DNA of 64,000 nt. It comes from Undibacterium sp. CCC3.4. Lineage in GTDB: Bacteria; Pseudomonadota; Gammaproteobacteria; Burkholderiales; Burkholderiaceae_D. Shown in pieces: positions 8,699-19,400 of this stretch (its first letter is position 1; every line of letters begins with the position of its first letter). Under the pieces are notes generated by a model that searched no databases, was not told the DNA's origin, and was given only the letters and a program-made list of their open reading frames with translations. The stretch is from the NCBI RefSeq assembly GCF_034347425.1, contig NZ_CP133779.1, positions 4,092,001 through 4,156,000 of the forward strand. Reading direction: 5' to 3'. The position numbers were made by a program, and so were the translations under genes.

Positions 8699-9319
8699 AT
8701 GAAATTTCTCTTCGACATCTTTCCCGTCCTGCTGTTTTTCATCACCTTCAAATGGGGTGAAAGCCAACCGGCTGCCGCCCAAGCCTATGTCGATCATTAC
8801 TTATCAGGCTTGGTTTCGGGTGGCGTGAGTGAAGCGGCGATCGCCCCTATCCTGCTGGCCACCGCCATCACCCTGTTGGCGTCGATGGTACAGATCGGCT
8901 ACTTATTAGTCAGTCGTAAAAAAGTCGATGCGATGCTGTGGATTTCTTTCATCATCATCATGGTGTTTGGCGGCGCGACGATTTATTTCCATAGCGAAGC
9001 CTTCATCAAATGGAAGCCCACCGTGCTGTACTGGTGTTACGCCGGTGCTTTCTTGTTGGCACAATTCGTTTTCAAAAAAAATCTCATCCGCACCGCCATG
9101 GCAGCGCAGCTCACTTTGCCTGAGCCGCTGTGGGGTCGTCTGAGCTTGGCGTGGATCGCCTATTTCGTCGCCATGGGTATACTCAATTTGTTTGTCGCCT
9201 TCAATTTCAGCACGGCAACTTGGGCGAATTTCAAATTGATTTCCATGCTGGCAATCATGCCAGCATTCATCATTGCCCAAAGCGTTTTTTTATCCAAATA
9301 CATGGAGGAAAGCAAATAA
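8699..9319 (+). CDS. yciB: Inner-membrane septation protein YciB (IspZ)
   Basis: Polytopic inner-membrane protein implicated in cell-envelope synthesis and septation. The family start [14 protein letters not shown] is present, with about five hydrophobic segments and the conserved W-I-S-F and N-L-F-V-A blocks. It has 206 residues. The stop shares a base with the next start (TAATG), coupling it to the BolA gene; a yciB-bolA-ppi order is common in betaproteobacteria. Confidence 0.93.
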   Translation: MKFLFDIFPVLLFFITFKWGESQPAAAQAYVDHYLSGLVSGGVSEAAIAPILLATAITLLASMVQIGYLLVSRKKVDAMLWISFIIIMVFGGATIYFHSEAFIKWKPTVLYWCYAGAFLLAQFVFKKNLIRTAMAAQLTLPEPLWGRLSLAWIAYFVAMGILNLFVAFNFSTATWANFKLISMLAIMPAFIIAQSVFLSKYMEESK

Positions 9320-9591
9320 TGTCTCGCTTGGAAAAGCTCCGGCAACGCTTGGATTTGGCACTTGCACCGTTGCGTTGCGAACTCATTGATGACTCAGCGT
9401 CCCATGCCGGCCATGCCGGCGCGGCCAGCGGCGGTAGTCATTACAATTTGAAAATAATTTGTCATCAATTTGAAGGCTTAAACCGCATTTCTCGTCATCG
9501 TCTGGTGTATGATGCCGTTGGCGATATGATGCATACCGAAGTTCACGCATTGGCAATTGTTGCGCTGACTCCGACAGAGATGCCGACCTAA
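9319..9591 (+). CDS. BolA family protein
   Basis: A 90-residue protein with the class II KH-like BolA fold. The helix R-L-E-K-L-R-Q-R-L is followed by a strand, a Gly/Ala/His-rich loop (A-G-H-A-G-A-A-S-G-G-S-H-Y), and then F-E-G-L-N-R-I-S-R-H-R-L-V-Y-D and the C-terminal H-T-E-V-H-A-L-A-I, in which the His is the usual Fe-S ligand of BolA-monothiol glutaredoxin pairs. BolA proteins act in iron-sulphur trafficking and morphology control. The start overlaps the yciB stop by one base. Confidence 0.9.
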   Translation: MSRLEKLRQRLDLALAPLRCELIDDSASHAGHAGAASGGSHYNLKIICHQFEGLNRISRHRLVYDAVGDMMHTEVHALAIVALTPTEMPT

Positions 9592-9646
9592 GCAGTTCAC
9601 CGCTACCCATAATCCGTTTTTTTATTTTGTTATCTAGGAACAGACA

Positions 9647-10420
9647 ATGACTTTTAAACCTGCTCATTTGTTGCTTATACTTTTCGCAACTGCCTTGCCT
9701 GCCATGGCACAAAATCTCGCTGTTGTGAACGGTAAAACCATTCCTTCGTCGCGTGTTGATGCGATGGTTAAACAGTTGGCCACACAAGGTCAACAAGATT
9801 CACCACAATTACGCGCCATGGTCAAACAAGAATTGATCACCCGTGAAGTGATGATGCAAGAAGCGGAAAAATCGGGCATAGGCTCCAACCCTGAAATCAA
9901 AAATCAGTTGGAAATCGCCCGTCAATCTTTGCTTATTCGCGGTTTAATGATGGAATACATCAAGAAAAATCCAGTTACCGATGCTGAAGTACAAGCTGAA
10001 TACGACAAAGCCAAAGCACAGGCCGGCGACAAGGAATATCATGCTTACCATATTTTGGTAGACAAAGAAGAAGAAGCCAAAGCCATCATTTCCAAGCTCA
10101 AAACTGGTGCCAAATTCGAAGAATTGGCGAAACAATCGAAAGATACCGGTTCGGCCAGCAAAGGCGGCGATCTCGACTGGGCATCCCCAGCCACTTTCGT
10201 ACCACCATTCTCGCAAGCAATGGTTGCTTTGCAAAAAGGTCAATTCACCGAAACACCGGTCAAGACCGAATTCGGCTACCACGTCATCAAGCTTGACGAT
10301 ATACGCACTGCCAAGTTCCCAAGCTTGGAAGAAGTCAAACCACGGATCATTGAAGGTTTGCAACAGCAGAAAGTACAAACTTATCAGCAAGCATTGGTAA
10401 AAAAAGCCAAGGTTCAGTAA
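9647..10420 (+). CDS. Periplasmic parvulin-type peptidyl-prolyl isomerase
   Basis: Exported foldase of 257 residues with a signal peptide ending A-M-A-Q (about 1-22). It has a SurA-N-like chaperone helix bundle (about 25-125) and one rotamase domain (about 130-225) with Y-H-A-Y-H-I-L-V, G-G-D-L-D-W and E-F-G-Y-H-V-I-K-L. One parvulin domain instead of two separates it from SurA. It lies 55 bases after the BolA gene and ends at a strong terminator, so it probably closes the selO-msrB-yciB-bolA run. Confidence 0.92.
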   Translation: MTFKPAHLLLILFATALPAMAQNLAVVNGKTIPSSRVDAMVKQLATQGQQDSPQLRAMVKQELITREVMMQEAEKSGIGSNPEIKNQLEIARQSLLIRGLMMEYIKKNPVTDAEVQAEYDKAKAQAGDKEYHAYHILVDKEEEAKAIISKLKTGAKFEELAKQSKDTGSASKGGDLDWASPATFVPPFSQAMVALQKGQFTETPVKTEFGYHVIKLDDIRTAKFPSLEEVKPRIIEGLQQQKVQTYQQALVKKAKVQ

Positions 10421-10440
10421 GCCCGATTGCTGTAGGCAAG

Positions 10441-10482
10441 AAAAAACCGCCACGCTGACTGGTTCAGCGTGGCGGTTTTTTT
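10441..10482. terminator. Bidirectional rho-independent terminator
   Basis: An 18-base arm at 10441-10458 (starting AAAAAACCGCCACGCTGA) pairs with 10464-10481 around a 5-base loop. It has T-runs on both strands, so it can serve the parvulin gene on the plus strand and the giant gene that ends at 10488 on the minus strand. Confidence 0.9.
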
Positions 10483-10487
10483 AACAA

Positions 10488-13400
10488 TCACTGATTCACT
10501 GCCCGCATTTGCGCAAGAAATTGATCGTAGTAGTGTATTTTCCAATCCTCAAAGACTAAGCCGGACAGGTCTGCACGCTCAGCGTTCGAGAGGTATTCAG
10601 GGCGATAGCCTCGAACCAACAGATCGACATCGACGCGCGCATCTAACACTGAAAAACCGCTTCGATCCTCCGTACGATACGCGTCTAACTGAGTATTCAA
10701 ACGCTCATAGGCCGGAGCACGCCACTTTTTAAGCCAGGCAATGGTCTCCGGGCGCGCCATCATCCAGCTACTGTAAGCGACCGGCGTCTCAATCTGAATC
10801 TGTGCAATGGCGCGCTCAATATGCTCGGCGCTCACATACCGATTGACCATACGGGAAAAAACCATTTCCGTGAAGGGAACTTCGTTTTCCAAGCCTAAGC
10901 GCTGGCGCGTGTCGACCAAAAATTTAAGCGCAATCTCAATATCTTCCCTGAAATTCGGTTCTTCGTGCTTGATTTCCTTGATCCGCTCATCGGCTATCTT
11001 GCGCAGCAAATCCATGCGTCTGAACCGCTGCATCTGCGCTTCGAATCCGGCAAAGTCGTCGGGATACAGAGTTCCTTGCTTAATAGCAACCTGCTTTGAG
11101 CTCGCCAACACTGACACCAGCATGGCAGCAGCGCCGTCGGTACAAGTGTCGAAGTAAGCGGCCATCTCGTTGCCCAAGCGTTCCAACAACGTCCGGTCAT
11201 CCATCATCATGTTGAGCAAATTGCGCACCACGCTACGCGCCTCGGGATGATTGACGATGGTGGAATTTTCACTCAGCAGTGCCAGTACTTTAGCGACATT
11301 CTCGATGTACTGCGCCTCCAAGGCTTCGACCGAGGGGCGCGGCGGGGTCGGCTGGCGCGGCGGTGTGCCACGCCGTTCGGCCGCAGCTTGCGACAACCAA
11401 CGACGTTGCGCTTGGCGGTAAACGCGCATGGACTGATCGTGTTCGGCCTGCGCCGCAATCCAATCGACCTGGGCCTGCCGGCGCTGCTCGACCAAGGTTT
11501 TCCACATGTGAATATGCACATCGCCCGACTCATACCAACGCGCAATCACTACGTCCGGCTGCTGTGCCTGCGCCTCGCCCAAGTCGATTTCTGGTCCATC
11601 GAACTCCGGCCGGCTGATCATCGCCTGTAAGGCTTCGACTGTATGCCAAGGCAGTTGGTGATTGCTGATTCGCACCAGATACGCATCACTGGTGTGCGCG
11701 AGATCGAGTTCGATATCAACGAGCGGATTGTCATTCAAGTCAATCAAGGTCGTTCCATCTGGATCCGTCACTACCGGCAGCGGTGTGACGCGCACATCGA
11801 AGACAGCGATACGATTATGACTGACGATGACATGATCCATATCCGCCGGCAAATTCCGCGGAAATTCCGTCAGCAGGTTATGGTCCAAGCTCAGCTCTTG
11901 CAAGCCGGCAGGCCAAGGCCGCTGGGCATCGATGCTTGCTATCCGGTTATAACCGAGTTCCGCACTGATAAGCGCAGCCGGCAAGTCGCCAACCTGGCTC
12001 AGTCGGTTATGCTCAGCCCTGAGGTTATACAGCGAGGCCGGTAAGCGCGGCAGCACCTCCAAGCTGTTCCTATTCAGCGCAACGGCACGTAGTTCGTTTA
12101 AACCGTCAAACACGCCATCATCGAGCATGACCGGCCGGCCGCCGCGCGCGAGATTAATTAAATGCAGCGACCGCAAGTGAGGCATCCCTTGAAATGCTTG
12201 GGCCGGCAGCGCAGTGATCCGATTTCTCGTCAATGCCAAGCGCTGCAAGGACGGAAACGCCAACCCGAAACCGGCTGGCACGCTGTTCAAGCGGTTAGCG
12301 GTTAAGTCCAACACAAGCAACTCGGGCCAACTCTGCAAAGGCCCACCCATGTTGACCGGCAATCTGCGGATTTCATTGCTCCTCAACCTTGCTTCGACCA
12401 ACTTGGGCGCCGTCATCTCTGGAAAACGGGTCAAGCGGTTATTCGATGCTTGCAAACGAAGTAATTGCGGTGCCGTCACCCTTTCGATACGATCGATACG
12501 ATTGTGACGGACGTCTAATTCCACCAAGCTACCCCAGTCAGTAGGCAGACGCTCAATTTGGTTAAACGATAAATCAAGTTGCATCAGCAAGGGAGGTAGC
12601 ACGCTAGCTTGCGGCATCATACTGAGCCGATTATGACTGAGATCCACCGCGCTCAGCTCGCGCGGCAGCCGTGGCATCGTGGTTAATCCCAGATTGCTGA
12701 GATCCAAGGGTTGGTAGTCGCTGGCTTGAAACGCGGCATACCATTGCTCGATACGACTCTGCGCCGTGAGGCGTGCCGCCAATTCGTCCGGCGTTGCCGC
12801 ACTGACCCATATTGCCACCCGCCCTTGAGTCGCCTCCCGCTCAGTCACACCGCCCGGCGCTCGCCTCACGCCAAGCGAATCCGCCGACACGGCGACACTA
12901 TCGGCCGCGGCGGTTCTGAACAGCGCGGCATCGGCCGGCACCGTGGCTGGCAACGCTGGCGTCGCCGCACTTGCCGCCGTGCATGCCTGCTGTACCGAAC
13001 CCGGTGTCGCACCGGCACCGGTGCGACCACCTCCTGCACTGCTACCTGCACCGTTACCTGAACCGCTACCCGCACTACCGCCGGCATCGCTAGCGGGATT
13101 ATTACCGGCCCGGCCGCCTTCGCTACGGCCGGCATTGTCGCCTGGCGGCAGCATACGTGGCACCCGCTCAAGCACACGCTCGAACACGCGCTCAGCCCGC
13201 AGCGTGAGTTGCAGTCGACTCAATACCGGATCATCGTCGCGCCGCGTCCATTGCAGGCGCAAGCCGGTCGGCAGCAGTAAATTAAGCAGCACATGCGTAT
13301 GCGTGGTCGTCGCGGCGTGCGTGTACAGCGTCACCTCGTTTCCTGTCGTGGCGCGACTGAGCTCGTTATCGGCCAAAGCCCACTGAGCCCTAGCTAGCTG

Positions 13401-16400
13401 CAATGTAAGCTGCTGCCCGGCCGTCATAGTACGCAGGTCGAGGACAATCAGCGGTTGCCGACCAGACTGCTCGCGCAACGCCTCGACCGCACTCGCTTCT
13501 ACCGTCAACGCGCTGCCTTCCCCCATACGCAGCCAAGCCACGGCAACCCCGGCCAACACCGGATAATCCAAAGTCTGACCAGCGCTCAGCAAGGCGGTCT
13601 GCAGCATCCCCCCCTCAACCCGCAAACCCGGCACCTGACCGATACACCTCACCATACCTAGCGTATCGAGCACCAATAGTTGGCTGCTGAGGCGGTTATG
13701 AAACAAGTCACCCTTGTGACTGCTTCCCAAGTGCTGCGCATACGGCAGCCGACGCGCCCATTGCGCCACTGGCGTGGGTTGATTGACCCTTCGTAATTGG
13801 CCCACCAACTCGCGCGGCGTGCTACAGGCGATCCCATTGAGCGTCAAACGCGCACCGGGCGGCCAAATGATCTCCACTTGCGCCCCCTCTGAATGAGTCA
13901 GCGTTAAGTTCTGTCCCTGTCGTTGTGCTTGGTACGAGCTTAATTCCGTCAATTCCAGTTGGCCATTCGATTGCGGCGCTAAAGGCAAACGCAATTCGCC
14001 ACGGAAACGCCGCACTGCCAACTGCTGCCAGCCAGACATTATCTGTACCGTCCCGTTGGCAAAACTGTCCGCATCCAGTTGCAGGTAATCGCCGCCACCG
14101 CTATGCGGCTGGTACACCATAGTTTGACCATGTAGGCGCGGCGTCGCATAGCCCTGCATCAGCGTGACCATCAGCGCTGCGCGACTGAGGTAAGCGCGAT
14201 CGCCGCGTACCGGATCTTCCAGAATCGGCTCGCCATTGCTGGTGCGGCCCACCTGACGCAGTGGCCGCACACCGAACGGCAGGATACTGTAGATCACCTG
14301 CCCGGCCCACACATAGCTCAGGCATTGCGCGTCAACGCCCGGTTCATGCAACACACTCACTTCGCCAACGCTGCCATCGTGCAGTACCGGTTCCAAGCGC
14401 CGGCCACTCTGGGTATCGACCAAGCCCTCGGCACACAGTTCCACCTGACTCAGACCCAGGCGACTCAGCACGCCCGCTGCCGGTATCTGCCAGCCCTTTA
14501 CCGTCGCCGCAGGCTGTACCGGCGCGCCCTGCTGCAGCAATGCTGCCATCGCTCCAGGCTGGAGCCAGGTATAACCGCTGACTTCGAGCTGCTGATCGGC
14601 GCGTCGCCACAGGGCTTGCTCACCTACCACGCCCATATACTCGAGAGTGAAGAAGCGCGCCGGATCGGCCGGCACCAAAAACTGATTCGCGCGGTTTTGG
14701 ACCAAACACCGTTGCGGTAATTCGCTGACACAAAATTGAAACAGAGGACTATCGAGCAAACTGCGCGGGTGAGCCCCGACCGTGCTCATAAGGTCTTTGA
14801 ATCGATCCGCACTCTCAATTTTGACACGCTGGTAAAGCATTCCCTGCTCAGCCATTTGGTAGAAATGGCGTTCGGGGCGACCGCCACCATCAGACCGCGC
14901 TTTGATCAGGGTCGGGTGCTTGCTCAGATGCGTGTAATCGGCAATCATCGGCATCAAGCCCTCAACCCGCAAAAACCCATAGCTTAGATAGTCACTGCTG
15001 CTAATCCCATAGGCAGCCAAGACCTCTAGCAAGCTAGGCGTGCGCGGCGCATCGTACAATGAACTTTTCAGTGCTGTCGGCAACTGGGCGTGATACCACG
15101 GCGGCAAATCGATGGCTTCGTAGTAAGCGGCACCAATATGTTGCTGCGCTCTGCTTGGCCCGGCCCGTTCTTGTAAAGCCGCCACCTGCTGCTCCACCGC
15201 CTGCAAAACTTGCAGACTCAAATAGGCATGCAGTTGTCGGCGTTCGGCCACAGTGACGGCGCGCCCTTGCTCGGCGCTGACGGCATAGAAGTCCAACAAC
15301 TCTCCCGTCAGGCTGCGCAATTGCCAATAGCCGTCTGTTACCAATGAGAGTACGCTGTATGCGCTCTGCCACAGCGCACCGCGCTCGTGATGAAAGGCCC
15401 AGCGCCCGTCCTGCAAGCCGAGTTCTCTGATAAAACCGGCCGGCAGCAGGGTTTGCAGCGGCAGAACAGTGCGGGGGTCCAAGCTCAGTGCCGTGTCATT
15501 ACGGCTGATGAGGGGACTGCTGACTTCCCAACGCAGTAAACTGTCCGCTTGCCCGGCATGGCTGAAAAATTCATATTGCCGGTCGCGTCCTAACGGCACC
15601 AGTGCACGACTGAATTGATCGGGTACCAAGCTCAATTGATCTTGTTTGCGGTCGAAAAATCCAAGTCGCTCACCCCAGCGTACCAGCACCCGATCGGCTA
15701 AGCGCAGGTAGCGGTGTTCGGCTGCCAGCGCGTTGAGTTGCTCGTCGCTGGGCCGACTGCTGAGGGGGAAAACTACGCTCGTGACGACCGGATAGAATTG
15801 CTGCTCTTGGATTTCGATTTGCAGCGTCACGCGCGTCGCGGTCGCTGCCACGGTACGTTCCAGACTGCGCTGGCCGCTCATGACGAAGGCGCTCAACACG
15901 GCTTGCGCTTGTTCGATACGCTGCTGTGCGCGATCTAATTCGCTGGCACGGAGGGTCTGATTGCTACCCTGTAAATCGTAAGCGCGCAGCAGCGCGTAGC
16001 TAGGGTAGTAAGCTTTGGCGGCACGTACTGCTTGCTGGAAGTTGACCGCGCCTTCCAATGAGGGTGTGCTGCCGCTGGCGAAGGCACCGGCTGGTGCAAG
16101 CTGAGATTGGTGCTTACCGATATCTTGCCCGACTTGTGTGCGCAAGGCCGGTATCACCTGGTTCAACAGTGCGTCATAATCGAGGGCCAGCGCACGCACG
16201 CTTTGGAAATCGGCGAATTGCTGCTGACTGAGCGCGCGCAGTTCGCCCTGCTGAGTTTGCAAAAACAGTTCGCTCTGCGTGCCATTGAGTTTGCTCACGA
16301 CCGTGCCTTGCAGTGGCGGCGCATCGGCGTGCGCGTACCAGCTGTAACCGGGCGGAGGTGCCACGCGGGCCGATTCGACATGGCCGCGCTCGCCCCAAGC

Positions 16401-19400
16401 CTGCGGACGTCCGATCAGCCAAGTCTGCTCGCGCGCCAGCCACGCCAGTGGGTATTTCACGCCGTCGTGTACCGTATCGGCATCGAAGTCGACACTGCCT
16501 TCTTTGGCCTGAATTGGATAATCGACCCGCAACCGTTGGCTCGATAAAAACGATTTCGCCATGATGCCTAATAAGGCCAAGGCTTTTTCTATGTAGCCCT
16601 CAAAAAACTCTTCCACGACCGGTTCGTTATGCGCCCGTAAATTCGATGCCCCGCCTTGGCCGGCCATCGATTCCATGAAGCTCCAGCCGATGGACTCTTC
16701 CACGGTCTTGCCGGAAACCGGCGTGACGATATCGAGGCCCCAACTGCGCGGGTTGGCATTATTATGTTGTTTCACTTGGTCGTACAAGGCGGCCCATTTT
16801 CCAGCGCCGGGCTGAACGGAATGCTGAGGGAAGCGGCCATGGATAAAATCTGCGAAGCCTATCCCGTTGACGGTCACGCGCGCCATTTTTTCCCGCACTT
16901 CGTTCGGTAGTTGTGTGTATGCGTTGGAAAATGCCTCTTCGTTTTGGCTACGGGTCGGTGTCACATTCTCGAGCCGAACACAGATTTTTTTCGGGTTGCG
17001 TGGGTCGCGCACAAATTCCAAGGTCTCGCGCCCATCGCCGAGCACCTTGGTATTCGGTGTCAACGCCAGTAAAAAGCCGGCCCCATGGCGGCTGTCGAGC
17101 AGCCATTCTTTGGCTTGCGCATTCAAGCCGGCAAAGACGTAATGCGCTTTATTACTGGCTTGGTTACTGAGTTCGACGCTTAAACATTGGCGCTGTTGTT
17201 GTTCTTGCGGGGCCTTGAAAACCACACTGGTGGCACTGCTGCGCGCAAACTCCAGTCTCAGTTGGTCGGGTTGGCCGAAGAAAGTAAATTCCTCCAACAA
17301 TTGCGCATCGCCGGCGCGCACCGGAAACAGCGCGGCGTAGCGGCTGCGCTCCCAACTTTGTAGTTGCGCATCGTTGCGGTGAGTAAAGCCGACGGCGGCC
17401 GATTTTTTCCACTGCATTTCCAGCGGCGGAACCAGTGACAAGTCGACTATGAGCGGGTGGTTGGCATCGATGCTCAGGGTAGTCGACTGTGCAACGTCGC
17501 CGGTGTAGTAGACCAAGGGGCGCGCCTGATTCGGCCGTAACGGCTCCCCGCTCATCCTATGACCGACGTCGCGAAACGGCGGTGGCGGCGGTGTGGCGTA
17601 GCTGCCGGCCGCCCAATGGATGACCGATGGCAAGGCGGCCCAAGCATCTTGGGAACCGCCCTCATAGACGTCGACACGGTTGCGGGTGTAGCTGATCTGA
17701 TCGTCGGTAATACGGCAATGCTTGAGCGGATAGAGGTTCGAGCCGCGCAGCACGGTAGCGTTGCCAGGCGCGGAACTGTCTTCGCGCCGGATCAAGGGGT
17801 GAGAATAGGCATCCCAACGCTGTTGCAGTGCGCCGATCGATGTCACGGCCTTATCGCCGAGTTGCAGATGTTCGCCGAATTTTTGTGGCAGGTAGCACAG
17901 CGCTTGGGCGATGATGGCGGCCGGCAGCAAGGGCGGGCAAATCATACTGGCGACGCTCAAGCCCATGGCCAGCGTATTGGCGCTCAACTGCATGATGTCG
18001 ACGGTCCACTCGGATTGGCTTTGATGCATGGTCATCAGGCGTTCAAAGATTTTGCCATTCTCATACAGACCCAACACCAGATCGGTGCCACCTAAGGCGT
18101 GATCAAGCCGCGAGGAGACCGCTTTGTAACGCAGTAAATCGCTGGCTTGCGCTTCTCCGATCAAGAATTTGTTAATCAAATGCTGGTACTCCCACAGGCC
18201 ACTCATTTGCCCTAACAAAGGACCGATATCGCCGTGGCCGGCGCTGTCGAACAGGAATTGTGGCCCGAGTGCTGAGTTGTCGAGCAGGCCTTTGAGATTG
18301 AGGGCTTGCTGGCCGACCCGGGCGCTACTGGCGAGCGAGCCGCGCAGTCGCGCGCCCAAGCCTTGCTGGCGATAGGTCTCGGACGATACCAGTTGCGCGA
18401 GTTGTTTGGGGTCGAGAATTTTTACCAGCGGCGCGCCATTGTTTTGCAAGAACCGCAGTTCGAACTGACCCTGCTCGAGCGCGGTGACGTGATCGAGTCG
18501 GGCGTTTTGTTGTTCGGCGGAGAGCAAGAGCTTGGCGGCTTCTTGCATTACAGGCCAGGGATTTTGTTCCACCGGCGTAATCTGTGCGCCCTGCTTGCTC
18601 AGCGCTGCCAAGGCATCCGATAATTGCTGGCGCTGCGACTGGCTCTTGCTGGTATCCGACTGATCCGCCAGATTCATCACACAAGCCTTATTGCCTGCTG
18701 CGCGCGCGCCCTCTGCAGTGGGCCAAACACTGGCCAGACCCGCCGCCACGCCGAGACTTGCGACCCCGCTCGCCGAACCACCAACCGCACGCGCCGCCAC
18801 CGCAGCCAGCATGGCTACGGCCGTCGTGACAGTGGCCGCGGAGATCGACTGTCCGGCAGAGTCGAAATCAGCTAGCGGTGCCGGATCGCGCACCAGCGGT
18901 GCGACACCATCGATCTCAGCCCACGCCGACCAACTGCGCGACAAGGAAGGCACGCCTTGGGCCATCAGATCCTTGGGTACGATGACCTGCTGTGAGTGCG
19001 TCGTCCTTTCGGCCTCATGCATGTAACGCGCCAAGGCTTCGGCCATGTGCCCAGCCTGCTGCGCTTGTTGCGCAGTAAATCCCGTGGCGTTATAGCGCTG
19101 CAACCATGCTTGCATCAGTCGGTGAATCAGGCTCGCTTCACTTTCGCTCGGCGTATGAGGATGATGAACGGCGTACCACTGCGCTTCGACGACCTGCTGG
19201 TCTGCCTGCCACGCCAGTTGCGACTGCTCGGCAGCCTGCCAGCGCCGCTGATATCCGGCGATGTCCTGCGACAAGGCCAGCAGCGACACCAGATTGCATA
19301 CACGAGCGTTGTGCTCCAAGCGACGAGTTTCTGCTTGCGTCTGTTGCTCTGACCACAGCGCCAGCGTATCACTGAGCAAGCGCGGTTCCAGACTGCTCGC

